Shown: in pieces, positions 37,601 through 44,987 of the stretch
Position numbering within the stretch: position 1 is the first letter of the stretch
How the letters are laid out: each line of letters begins with the position of its first letter
Source of the DNA: DAINRZ01 sp964634885
GTDB taxonomy: Bacteria; Bacteroidota; Ignavibacteria; Kapaibacteriales; UBA2268
Direction of reading: 5' to 3'
Length of the DNA: 64,000 bases
Assembly: GCA_964634885.1 (NCBI GenBank)
Contig: CAZWLN010000013.1
Coordinates: 1 to 64,000, forward strand
Notes under the pieces: model-generated
Seen by the model: only the letters and a program-made list of their open reading frames with translations
What the model was told of the DNA's origin: nothing
The model's database searches: none
Made by a program: the position numbers and the translations under genes

Positions 37601-38193
37601 GCTCCGTCAAAGAATTTCCATCTCCTGTCAAACAGCAAGGGAGCGTAGCCGTCCTCATACTTTGACAGCTTGTCGTACTTTTCTTTCCTTAGCTGTTCCA
37701 GGTAGATGGGCATTTCGTGATAGTCTTCCAGTTTAATCGACAGCCGGGATTGGCTGGAATAGAAGTCAAGGTTAAACACTTTCTTCATTAACCGGGGATG
37801 TACATACACTTCCATATCGGTCATAATGAAATCCTCTTTATTCAGGGGAATTTCCCTTTCGCCCCTCCTGGCTACTTTCGAGTCGAAATCAATTTCATAG
37901 AGTGAGTCAGTCTTAATAAAAAAGCCTTTGATTACTTTTTTGGAGTAATTATATTCATTATAGACTTTGAGCAGGGAAAAGGTTTGTATCAACGGCAGGT
38001 ATGTCGTATCGGCATTGATGAAAGCAGAAATGTATTTGGTCCAGTTCCTGTATTTAAACTCGAATAAACCTTCGTAGGCTCCGTCAGGAACTTCATAATC
38101 CACTGTTTGGGATTTCATCCCGGTTATGCCCAGCATTAAACCAAGAACAATATAAATTAGAAATTTTTTCAAATACATGTCATTTTTTTTCAT
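34612..38193 (-). CDS. Usher-like outer-membrane protein fused to an OmpA domain
   Basis: This 1,193-aa protein has a signal peptide (hydrophobic core FLIYIVLGLMLGITG). Its N-terminal region has usher-type wording (TTYLPLIQTFSLL; EVYVHPRLMKKVFNLDF; MPIYLEQLRKEKY). The central region is a long beta barrel containing the archaic/TcfC-type usher signature VELWLNNVLYDHALADPMGN, then a YGANNIELREFGPKGE block. A C-terminal usher-like module carries an EF-hand-like loop (DANGDNEFNDNE), and a carboxypeptidase-regulatory-like fold follows (SGVIEGQVSL...). A Pro/Thr/Asp-rich linker (about 955-1075) leads to an OmpA peptidoglycan-binding domain (about 1080-1193: VEIISHSDPFDE, KKRAEAAMKFL, RRLEVKIIE). 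Classical ushers lack the last part. The chaperone-like gene lies 49 bp upstream. Confidence 0.82.
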   Translation of the reverse strand: MKKNDMYLKKFLIYIVLGLMLGITGMKSQTVDYEVPDGAYEGLFEFKYRNWTKYISAFINADTTYLPLIQTFSLLKVYNEYNYSKKVIKGFFIKTDSLYEIDFDSKVARRGEREIPLNKEDFIMTDMEVYVHPRLMKKVFNLDFYSSQSRLSIKLEDYHEMPIYLEQLRKEKYDKLSKYEDGYAPLLFDRRWKFFDGALSRYNLSFSTDDNLDLVVNGNLNLGLEVIGGSLNLLGYATYSRTKTNSSGSGYSNSIMYDWSGSWVYYLGDNPYLTQIVAGDFAPRSYLNSSLPTTTIRGVSISNERPLTGFHYVYNDIEDKTNPDWQVELWLNNVLYDHALADPMGNYKFSVPMQYGANNIELREFGPKGEFNRKNDLIQISPKFLRPWEIKYSLSAGVMPYYLDSTGAQVYDIIYDGRAAIGLTEWITNDFGVVYSDQSDYINYYDNISFRLFKGAVVPTIGFSPDRYINANLYTNFSDWGSYNLDYSRYFSTSEVNSQGARSYASFTGALPYALKLPFQMGFNVYYTEFSNFDQIKFNTRLSFTIDQMMYDIGYKGTIVATDSSTSYGHSLLPAIRYIWRESPKVIWRQLTPTYFALTTGYSINAGAFSFCNLQITQGIKDAGTFVLRCEYAIPTKDFRTELRYDHSLDWFDNKTVLSATSGGVSFTEGITGVLGFDSGTNDFLFNNPTGGSSVGKGAASFRYYIDANGDNEFNDNEELIPGVRSEMVDVASFDKNREGDVRRAYNLDPYGRYNVIVDRKSFRNPLLVPTQTEFSLVSDPNVYKPINIPCYASGVIEGQVSLNNGVSSFSQSRVQIHVVAKDTTVNSYHEVFPVFTDGSFYMMGVPPGDYYAYIDTMQQNILESVQSKPINFTVNKTGEGDFVSDVNIVLVPKQLEKYLTEDGTLNVPQNVLAEIKKNKRVSNIDFSRLDSVAANTGESSIGTNRIDTSALKKPLVDSSATVKPAIDSVVSSSPSVDTTAAAIPDVDATTPIETPTVDSTVAVVPDVVPTTPDTPAVDTTAAVVPDGGTTPPLTIPNVDIPPSGSTDADSTGSNPGESSIGSVNPDDRNSADNNEKIIPNVTRVILYDVKDDNGLTIEMKIYLTSIQQYMLANPKSYVEIISHSDPFDEIDKAYDISKKRAEAAMKFLTSKGVPEDRIFTIYKGSLQPIEETNPQLGSNSKRNRRLEVKIIE

Positions 38194-38242
38194 TATTTCA
38201 AAATCTTACAATTACTTACAAAAAAAGCAAATTAAATGCCAT

Positions 38243-39103
38243 TTATTCAATTCTGAATTCAAGGTCTTTATTTAAATCAATAACGTTATATCTCCTGTCT
38301 TCGGGAATATCCTTCATATTCTCATTATGTATCATCATTACTAACTTGAAATCACCGGGAAAAGAGAATGATTTCAGGTAGGACTTCGGAATGGCAAGGG
38401 TACGCCTTGTTTCGAAATACAAAGGACATGCGTCTTCGAACACATTGATGATCTTGTCGATCGTCATATCGTGAAGTTCGAATGTAATATTGCCCCAGAA
38501 AGGAGAGTTGCCGGTCCTTTCCAGTTCGATTGCAATGACAACGGAGTCGTCGTCATTCCTGATGATATCATATTTCTTTACGTCAACTCCGGCAAAGACC
38601 TTACCTTTCTGAAATACGATAGGTATTGTAATTTCATTGATCAGCTTGAACTTAGAACCGATATTGGCGCTTTTGCCGGTGGTGTCGAACTGTTTTTCTA
38701 CTTCGACAGAAGTGAATTTGATCCTTGTCCAGTAAGTACCGTCTTCCAGGCCCGATACATTGGTCAGTAGGAACCTGATTGTCTGCTCTTTACCGGGAGG
38801 TATTATTATCTTCTTGGGAAAGACCTTGATGTAATTATTGAGTGAGTATTGTGCGGCCTTGACGGAGTCATTCCTGATCAGTGTTACCTTCCCTGTCGAA
38901 TCCAACCAGTTCTCATATATAAATTCAAAACTGATCTTTACTTCTAAGGGTTTGGAAGAAGTATTCTTAAGCTGTGCTTCGGCTGTCTTGGACACAGGGT
39001 CGAAAAAAACTCCAAGCGGATTGACGACTATTTGGGCATTGGTTTTTGCACAAACAAGAATAAACAATACTAATATTACCGTAATTTTAATGCGTCCGTT
39101 CAT
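38243..39103 (-). CDS. PapD-like periplasmic chaperone
   Basis: I choose the ATG at 39103 (286 aa); the open frame reaches 39136 only through a TTG. A signal peptide (VILVLFILVCAKTNAQ) precedes an immunoglobulin-like domain. Its first strands read VNPLGVFFDPVSKTAEAQLK. The typical chaperone block follows: VFPKKIIIPPGKEQTIRFLL, equivalent to the F1-strand and PxxxxLxPGxxQxxR motif of pilus chaperones. A second Ig-like domain follows from about 150. It is first in a two-gene transcript with the usher-like gene, as in chaperone-usher operons. Substrates are not evident in the window. The family call rests on motif and gene order and is strong but not proven. Confidence 0.8.
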   Translation of the reverse strand: MNGRIKITVILVLFILVCAKTNAQIVVNPLGVFFDPVSKTAEAQLKNTSSKPLEVKISFEFIYENWLDSTGKVTLIRNDSVKAAQYSLNNYIKVFPKKIIIPPGKEQTIRFLLTNVSGLEDGTYWTRIKFTSVEVEKQFDTTGKSANIGSKFKLINEITIPIVFQKGKVFAGVDVKKYDIIRNDDDSVVIAIELERTGNSPFWGNITFELHDMTIDKIINVFEDACPLYFETRRTLAIPKSYLKSFSFPGDFKLVMMIHNENMKDIPEDRRYNVIDLNKDLEFRIE

Positions 39104-39370
39104 AAGCTTTTCATTATTATTAAACAATTTTTTCAATTTCTTATAATTTAAAGTTATTAAATTATTTTTTAATTATTAAGATTTTTTTATATCCGTCTAA
39201 TATTTATATAACTTAAGCAATGTCAACCGAATCCTGTTTCTCCGGAAAGTTGCTTCATTTCCCATCGCTCAACCCAATTATTACTAAATAATTATATATA
39301 TTCACTTTATCAATCACAAGTACTCAAAGAACATTACAAAATTAGACAAATAATATACCAAAGTAAATCC
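39104..39370. other. AT-rich spacer, promoter region of the chaperone-usher genes
   Basis: The stretch next to the chaperone start is very AT-rich and must hold the promoter. I cannot point to reliable boxes. No open frame here looks coding. Confidence 0.35.
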
Positions 39371-39398
39371 CATGAATCCGGTAATTTTTATTTTTACC
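39371..39398. repeat. Hairpin element, inverted partial copy D
   Basis: Read on the minus strand, GGTAAAAATAAAAATTACCGG followed by ATTCATG matches the first hairpin and its tail in copies A-C. The second hairpin (TCAGTG...CACTGA) is absent. It lies about 270-300 bp upstream of the chaperone gene, in the orientation opposite to copies A-C. Confidence 0.5.
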
Positions 39399-39571
39399 GT
39401 TGTATTGGTATTATATATACGTATAATCTTGGATATGCCATTAAGTGAATTATAGTATTTTTACCGGTACAGTTGCACAGTACCTTTATTTTGTTTATGC
39501 CGTAATGGCAAACAGCGCCCATAAGGCCGATCGGGGCATATTCTTCCGGAAAAGGGACGGCCCGGAAGCTT

Positions 39572-39725
39572 AAACCCGGATTGTGCATTAGACCCCCAAA
39601 AACACGATATATCCAACCACCCCTGCCCCTCCTTATCTAAGGAGGAGGGGAAAATCGTTAAGTTGCTATATACCAATTTATTATATGATGTTTACAATTC
39701 CGATCGCAATATCCGGGTTAAAGAA
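39572..39725. repeat. Dispersed intergenic repeat, copy 2
   Basis: It aligns over about 150 bp with 29105-29255. In this copy CCTCCTTA-TC-TAAGGAGG is a perfect hairpin, where copy 1 has diverged. It adjoins the terminator at 39728-39760, as copy 1 adjoins the one at 29262-29298. Confidence 0.6.
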
Positions 39726-39727
39726 AC

Positions 39728-39760
39728 AAAAAAGGGGAAGCCCGTAGAAGACTCCCCCTT
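39728..39760 (-). terminator. Terminator of the TPR/transglutaminase gene
   Basis: On the minus strand GGGGGAG pairs with CTTCCCC around a loop TCTTCTACGGG, followed by TTTTTT. It lies about 100 bp past the stop at 39857. Confidence 0.75.
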
Positions 39761-39856
39761 ATATAGTATTGGAATTTAATATATTTACTGATGCACTTAC
39801 TTCATTTGTTGACTACTGTCTTTTGACATTTACAATTACATTCCCTGTTGACGGCT

Positions 39857-42800
39857 CTATTTACCTTTCTTTTTGTTTTTTCCCGGTTTGACAACAGCGT
39901 CAGTAAAGGCCAGCAGTTTCGTGTCGTTCTTATTGACTTCCATCAGGAATTTCCTGAAGTTGTCGAATTCGGCGCCCGGTGAAGCCTGGTCTTTACTGAT
40001 GGAAAGCTTTCTTACAACCGTCAGGACATCGCCCTTAAGCTTGTATGCAATCCTGTACTCACCGAAATCATTTTTAATATTAACATCCTGAGGTATTTCA
40101 ACCAGGGTTTTTCCCTGTGATACAGTAATGTTGACAACATCCTGAGTATAATCGAAATCATATACATAGGCAATATTGTACGGTGTTTTTCTTTCTTCTG
40201 AAGCAAGCGACTCCAGTCCATAGATGAAATCGACAATCGGCACTTTGAAACTGTAATAATTTGCCACTTTGTTAAAAATGTTATCGACATAGAAAGAATA
40301 CCTGTAGGTAACACTGTCGTCAGTAGTGTTCAGTTCCGGCCCAAAAGACAGATCGACAAGTTTTGTACCGGGATAGTCGGAATTGATGGAACTGAGAATG
40401 GTTTTGCGCTGTTCATCGACACTCTTGCTCTTGTACGTACCACGCGTGTGTGTAGTAAGGCCTCCGAGCTTAACGGTATTCACATCGCAGTACATTCTTT
40501 CATTCTCAAACTTTACATTGATGACTCTTTCGATGGCATTTTTCATACGGTCGGGTGGATCGATGGTGATGAGGCCGCCCTTGTTGTTTTCGCTGATCTC
40601 GAGGCCCAGGGCGCCGATCAGGTGGCCGTGGACAGCGCCGAACGGCAGCATGTCATTGGTAAGTTCGACGTAATACTTTTTCCCGTCGGCCTTAACGGTA
40701 GCAATGGCATGGTTGAAATCTGTGGACGGCAGCGGCAGGTTGTTTTTACCGTAGTCGTTGGTAGAAACGAGAACCAGGTCCGCGTCGATGCCTTTGGCAC
40801 GGCACAGCGCAACGAAAAGTGTGGAAAGGTCCTTGCAGTCGCCAATCCTCGTGTTAAGCGTCGTCGAGGCTTTCTGGGGAACGACGCCGCTCTGCCTGAA
40901 ATTGACAAAACTATACCTGATTTTACTTTCAATATAATTATATATCTTTTTAACAGACTCCTTCTCGGTCAGCTTTGTGTCGTCCGGGAAAATCCCGGCG
41001 AGAGCTTCTTTTACCTCGAAGAAATCCCTGGCTTTTGTCTTGTAGATGTCCGAGTACCAATTCGTAATCACGTCCCAACCCGGGATGGAAGTAATGTCGA
41101 GTACCTCCGAGAAAGAAGTCTCTACGGGAGAACATTCCTCATATTCGATCTTCTTCTGGTCCTTGCGCTGCCAAGTGTACATCACCCAGTCGTCAACATT
41201 CTTTACCTCCGGTTTCAGGTCGGAGTTGGACATGATGTAGTCGAATTTTTCTTTGGGGTTGATGAGCAGCGAGAACTTGGTGTCGAGCGAAGGATAGTAA
41301 TAATAGAACGGTTGTTTGCCCCAGAAATAGGACGAAAGGGAGCCGAACTGGTAATTCTGTATCTTGTATATTAACAGAATGGCGTCGCCTTCTTCCAGGT
41401 TAGTGTAAACAATGGTATTACTGCTGGTTTCAGCTTTGAGTTTTTCACCATTCTTTTTCAGTACCCGGGCCTCTTCGATTACCAATTCCTGGTTGTAATT
41501 CTGGGAAATGGAATACTCTTTGAGAACGTCGATGCCCTCTTTGGAGAGGGCTTTGATAAGCAGATAGTGTATCTCTTCCGAAGCGCCGCCGCTGTAAACA
41601 ACCTGGTTTGTGTGGTTACACAGGATGGCAGCATGATCCGTTGGTTCAAACGACTTCGACAGGTTGTCATTATATATCTTAATCAGGTCAGGTTCATCGA
41701 AATAATCGCGGGAGGGCTTTTTACCTTCCAATTTTCTTATCTTATCGCGAACAGAATAATAGTAGGGATTATATTTAATCGCAGTGTAATAGGCGGCAAG
41801 AGCTTTATCATTCATGGACCTTTCTTCGTAAGAACTGCCCAGGTCCTGGTAATACGTGGCAAAATAGGGTGCTATTTCAATACACTTCCTGTAATACTTT
41901 TCCGCTTTTTCATAGTCCCTGAGCCCGAAGTAATAGTCTCCAAGAGTTGAATAGTTGTCAATGTCTTCCGGTGATTTTTCAATCTTGTCGTTCATTAATT
42001 CTAAATACTTATCTGTCTTGCCGAGTTCGAGATAGATCCTGGCGATACCGTCAATCAAAAGGCTGTTGTTGTATTTATCAAGATAGTTTTCCAGGATATT
42101 GAGCATGGCTTCCTGGGAGCTGTTCAATTGTTTATCATAAATAATTTTTAAGGACAAGAAATTCAGGTTATAGGGAAAACTGTCATAGGCCTGGTTGATG
42201 TAATTCTTGATGTCTTCATTCCTGTTTTCGGCGGCAGCCAGTTGTATTTTCATCTGCAGCAGCTTTTCCCTGTCATTTGATACTTTTTCATAGGTTTCCA
42301 GCAATCCTCTGGCTTTGTCATGCTTCTCGTTCTTTATTGCTTCGTCGAAATCCTGCCCGACGATTGTCGGAAGATTGGGTACGGTATTCTTCAGTTTCTC
42401 ATGAACGACACTGTAGTTGGTGTAGTCTTCCATCCTGGCATAAGTTTCAAGCAGAAGGTCGATCAGACAAGCGCTTTCCGGATATTGCCCCGATGATTCA
42501 AGCAGCAGTTCCCGTGCCTGGTGATACTTATCATTGAGCAGATATACCTGTGCAAGGAGTACTCTAAAGATTAGTTTACCGGGTTCGGCTTTCATCTTTG
42601 CAGTAAAATACTCTTCGACTTCACTGTAAATACGCCTGCTTTTGAAGTTTGTTTCTTTTTTGTACGGCTGGTAAACAGTCGTGTAGGTAAGGTTTTTCAA
42701 AGGCGTCTCATTGTCGTCGGTAATCCGGGCAAAGAAATTATTCCTGTCAATCTCGCTCGAACCTATCTGCAGCAGTATCCTGTTATAGCCCTTGTTCAGG

Positions 42801-43654
42801 TGTATGGTGGCAATATACGTATCCATGCCGTTGTTGCGCTCTTCCTCTTCATTGATGACCAATTGGTCGTTGACCCAGGCTTTGAGGGAGCCGGAAGTAC
42901 CCAGCCTTAGCTGTGCATCTGTCTCTGTCGGGCTGTTACAGAATGTCTGCGCATAGACGATCGAGTTCCTGGTGTTAAAATTGTTCTGCATGGATATCCA
43001 GTTGCCTTCATTCGGGGCAATCAGGTTGAACCATTTGATGTCGGCTTTATTTTTGTCCATGAATACATAATCAGGTTCCGGATGGTCGATGGGCGCATAG
43101 TTTTTGTTAAATCCGCTTTCGGATATATTCTCAAAACAGCCTGTCAACTGCCAGGTGTATATTCCGCCGAGCAGTTTCCCGTATTCCAGAGACTTGTCAA
43201 AGCGATAGACCGATTTGCAATGGGAACTGATCGTCTCCAAAGCCCATGTTTTTGCCAATCCTTTTATCTTGGGCGACTTGTTCATGGCTTCGAGGATTTC
43301 CGATGTTTTTTCCTCGGTACTATTATTTCCCATGCCGACATTAACAAACTCCCACATGGAGAAAATATATGGATTGGGATTGTCCGATTTTTCAATGATG
43401 GCAGCGAAGTTTTCGGCAAAGCTTTCGTAATCGGAGTGTAGTTTCGATGTAATCATCAGCCACAGCCTGGCTTCCAGTTCATCCCAGCCACCGTCCTTGA
43501 TTGCCAGTTTAAAATATGAAGTAGAATTCTCGAAATCGTTTTTGTTAAAGCGTTCCAGGCCCTTGTCGAGGTTCTCACCGGCCGTCAGCCTGCCGCAGCA
43601 TAACACTGCCATCAGTACTGCCGACACGATCACCAGTTTCAGTTTTCTATTCAT
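39857..43654 (-). CDS. TPR / DUF3857 / transglutaminase-like protein
   Basis: The ATG at 43654 gives 1,265 aa; a TTG one codon earlier is less likely. A signal peptide ends near LTAGENL. TPR-like helices flank a beta-sandwich insert at about 185-320 (LRLGTSGSLKAWVNDQLVIN, GYNRILLQIG) that resembles a galactose-binding or PA14-like domain. More TPR units follow (about 345-660). A DUF3857 domain (about 675-900) is followed by a transglutaminase-like core with its cysteine in RIGDCKDLS (about C940), histidine in FNHAIA and aspartate in VELTND. Such proteins are periplasmic or secreted; the reaction has not been established for most. It appears monocistronic, with its own terminator. Confidence 0.85.
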   Translation of the reverse strand: MNRKLKLVIVSAVLMAVLCCGRLTAGENLDKGLERFNKNDFENSTSYFKLAIKDGGWDELEARLWLMITSKLHSDYESFAENFAAIIEKSDNPNPYIFSMWEFVNVGMGNNSTEEKTSEILEAMNKSPKIKGLAKTWALETISSHCKSVYRFDKSLEYGKLLGGIYTWQLTGCFENISESGFNKNYAPIDHPEPDYVFMDKNKADIKWFNLIAPNEGNWISMQNNFNTRNSIVYAQTFCNSPTETDAQLRLGTSGSLKAWVNDQLVINEEEERNNGMDTYIATIHLNKGYNRILLQIGSSEIDRNNFFARITDDNETPLKNLTYTTVYQPYKKETNFKSRRIYSEVEEYFTAKMKAEPGKLIFRVLLAQVYLLNDKYHQARELLLESSGQYPESACLIDLLLETYARMEDYTNYSVVHEKLKNTVPNLPTIVGQDFDEAIKNEKHDKARGLLETYEKVSNDREKLLQMKIQLAAAENRNEDIKNYINQAYDSFPYNLNFLSLKIIYDKQLNSSQEAMLNILENYLDKYNNSLLIDGIARIYLELGKTDKYLELMNDKIEKSPEDIDNYSTLGDYYFGLRDYEKAEKYYRKCIEIAPYFATYYQDLGSSYEERSMNDKALAAYYTAIKYNPYYYSVRDKIRKLEGKKPSRDYFDEPDLIKIYNDNLSKSFEPTDHAAILCNHTNQVVYSGGASEEIHYLLIKALSKEGIDVLKEYSISQNYNQELVIEEARVLKKNGEKLKAETSSNTIVYTNLEEGDAILLIYKIQNYQFGSLSSYFWGKQPFYYYYPSLDTKFSLLINPKEKFDYIMSNSDLKPEVKNVDDWVMYTWQRKDQKKIEYEECSPVETSFSEVLDITSIPGWDVITNWYSDIYKTKARDFFEVKEALAGIFPDDTKLTEKESVKKIYNYIESKIRYSFVNFRQSGVVPQKASTTLNTRIGDCKDLSTLFVALCRAKGIDADLVLVSTNDYGKNNLPLPSTDFNHAIATVKADGKKYYVELTNDMLPFGAVHGHLIGALGLEISENNKGGLITIDPPDRMKNAIERVINVKFENERMYCDVNTVKLGGLTTHTRGTYKSKSVDEQRKTILSSINSDYPGTKLVDLSFGPELNTTDDSVTYRYSFYVDNIFNKVANYYSFKVPIVDFIYGLESLASEERKTPYNIAYVYDFDYTQDVVNITVSQGKTLVEIPQDVNIKNDFGEYRIAYKLKGDVLTVVRKLSISKDQASPGAEFDNFRKFLMEVNKNDTKLLAFTDAVVKPGKNKKKGK

Positions 43655-44052
43655 CAATCACCAATCAATAATTTATACAATAATCAGATTTTTTCAATAT
43701 ATAATACTAAGACAGTTTGTTTATTAATAAGGTTACAAATGCAATCATTTTGGGGTTATATTTATAATACAGCAATGTCCTTTTTGCCGCCATTAAGGGA
43801 ACAAATGCCATGGACAAAACCGGAACAGGCATCAATCCTGCCGCTCAGGGCCTGCCGTTTCGCCATCGGACTGCATGCAAGGAACTCCCGACCACAAACA
43901 ATATTAATAAATACTATTTTACATAAAAAAAACATAATATACAAACATCAATTTCTCTGCGACAACCATAGATTTTTATTCAATGCCCCGATGTCCTGCC
44001 GCACACCAATCGAATGGACGGCTGTTTCAACAGTGGACACGAAAGCGGCAGA
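43655..44052. other. Spacer between the aldo/keto reductase and the TPR gene, no gene seen
   Basis: Bases near 43655-43740 are AT-rich and should contain the TPR-gene promoter. At 43780-43900 a more GC-rich patch allows a 60-codon minus-strand frame with no ribosome binding site or recognisable product; it may be an eroded gene fragment. The remainder shows nothing I can support. Confidence 0.35.
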
Positions 44053-44874
44053 TCATGGGATTGTCGATGGGTTCCAGGCCACCCTGAAGTCCTCGTTGAA
44101 CGACGCCATCAGTTCCATGTCGTCTTCAGAAATTTCAAAATCGAACACCTTGCTGTTTTCCCTGATCCTGTCCGGTTTTGTTGACTTGGGAAGGGTAATA
44201 GTCCCAACCTGCAGCGTCCACCTGACCATCATCTGGGCGGGAGTCTTTCCATACTTCCCGCACAGTTCCCTGAGCCTGATGTCGTCGAACTTCTTGCCTC
44301 TCGTCAGCGGGCTGTACGCTTCTACAAAAATGCCGTGTTTCTCACAGTAATCCTGCAGTTCCTTCTGGTAAAGGAAGGGGCTGAATTCCACCTGGTTAAC
44401 GGCAGGCACAACAGGAGAAGCTGCCATTAGCTGCTCCAGATGGCCGATAGTATAATTGCTCACGCCGACAGCCCGGCACAGCTTCTCGTCGTAGAGCCGC
44501 AACAGCGCATCCCAGGTATCCTTCCTGCTTTCCGGCAGGGGCCAATGTATCAGGTAGAGGTCGATGTAACCTGTACGCAGTTTCTTCAGGCTCATTTCGA
44601 AAGCCTTCAGGGTATTGCTGTATCCCTGGTCCGAATTCCATACCTTCGTAGTGATGAAAACCTCTTCCCTCTTAACGCTACTGTGCTCCAGTACTTCGCC
44701 GATATCCTGCTCGTTGCCGTAAAGCGAAGCAGTGTCGATGTGGCGGTACCCGAGGTTCAGGGCGTGTTCCACCGCCCGGCAGGCTTCCTCACCGGGATTG
44801 GCAAGGTATGTACCCAGTCCCAGTACAGGTATTTGTACTCCGTTGTTCAGTGTTTTTGTTGTCGTCAGATCCAT
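44053..44874 (-). CDS. Aldo/keto reductase
   Basis: I start at the ATG at 44874 (273 aa), where family similarity begins; the frame extends to 44916. The NADPH-dependent AKR tetrad is complete: D47 and Y52 in HIDTASLYGNE, K77 in TTKVW and H110 in LIHWP. Further family blocks are GVSNYTIGHLEQL and TLPKSTKPDRIRENSKVFDF, the latter forming the cofactor 2'-phosphate site. It resembles the 2,5-diketo-gluconate/methylglyoxal-type reductases, but the substrate cannot be read from the sequence. It is divergent from the M1 peptidase gene, with 113 bp between starts. Confidence 0.94.
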   Translation of the reverse strand: MDLTTTKTLNNGVQIPVLGLGTYLANPGEEACRAVEHALNLGYRHIDTASLYGNEQDIGEVLEHSSVKREEVFITTKVWNSDQGYSNTLKAFEMSLKKLRTGYIDLYLIHWPLPESRKDTWDALLRLYDEKLCRAVGVSNYTIGHLEQLMAASPVVPAVNQVEFSPFLYQKELQDYCEKHGIFVEAYSPLTRGKKFDDIRLRELCGKYGKTPAQMMVRWTLQVGTITLPKSTKPDRIRENSKVFDFEISEDDMELMASFNEDFRVAWNPSTIP

Positions 44875-44987
44875 AGTTTGTACTTTTTTTAATGTATTAT
44901 AACAATAATTATTCATAATTTACATTAGTATATAAATATAATTAAAATGTGATTATAATTGATGAATAATTTTTATAAAGGGATCCT

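Noticed and set aside
43762..43944. Possible small minus-strand gene in the spacer
   Set aside because: No ribosome binding site, no homology I recognise and no conserved neighbour relationship; at most an eroded fragment.
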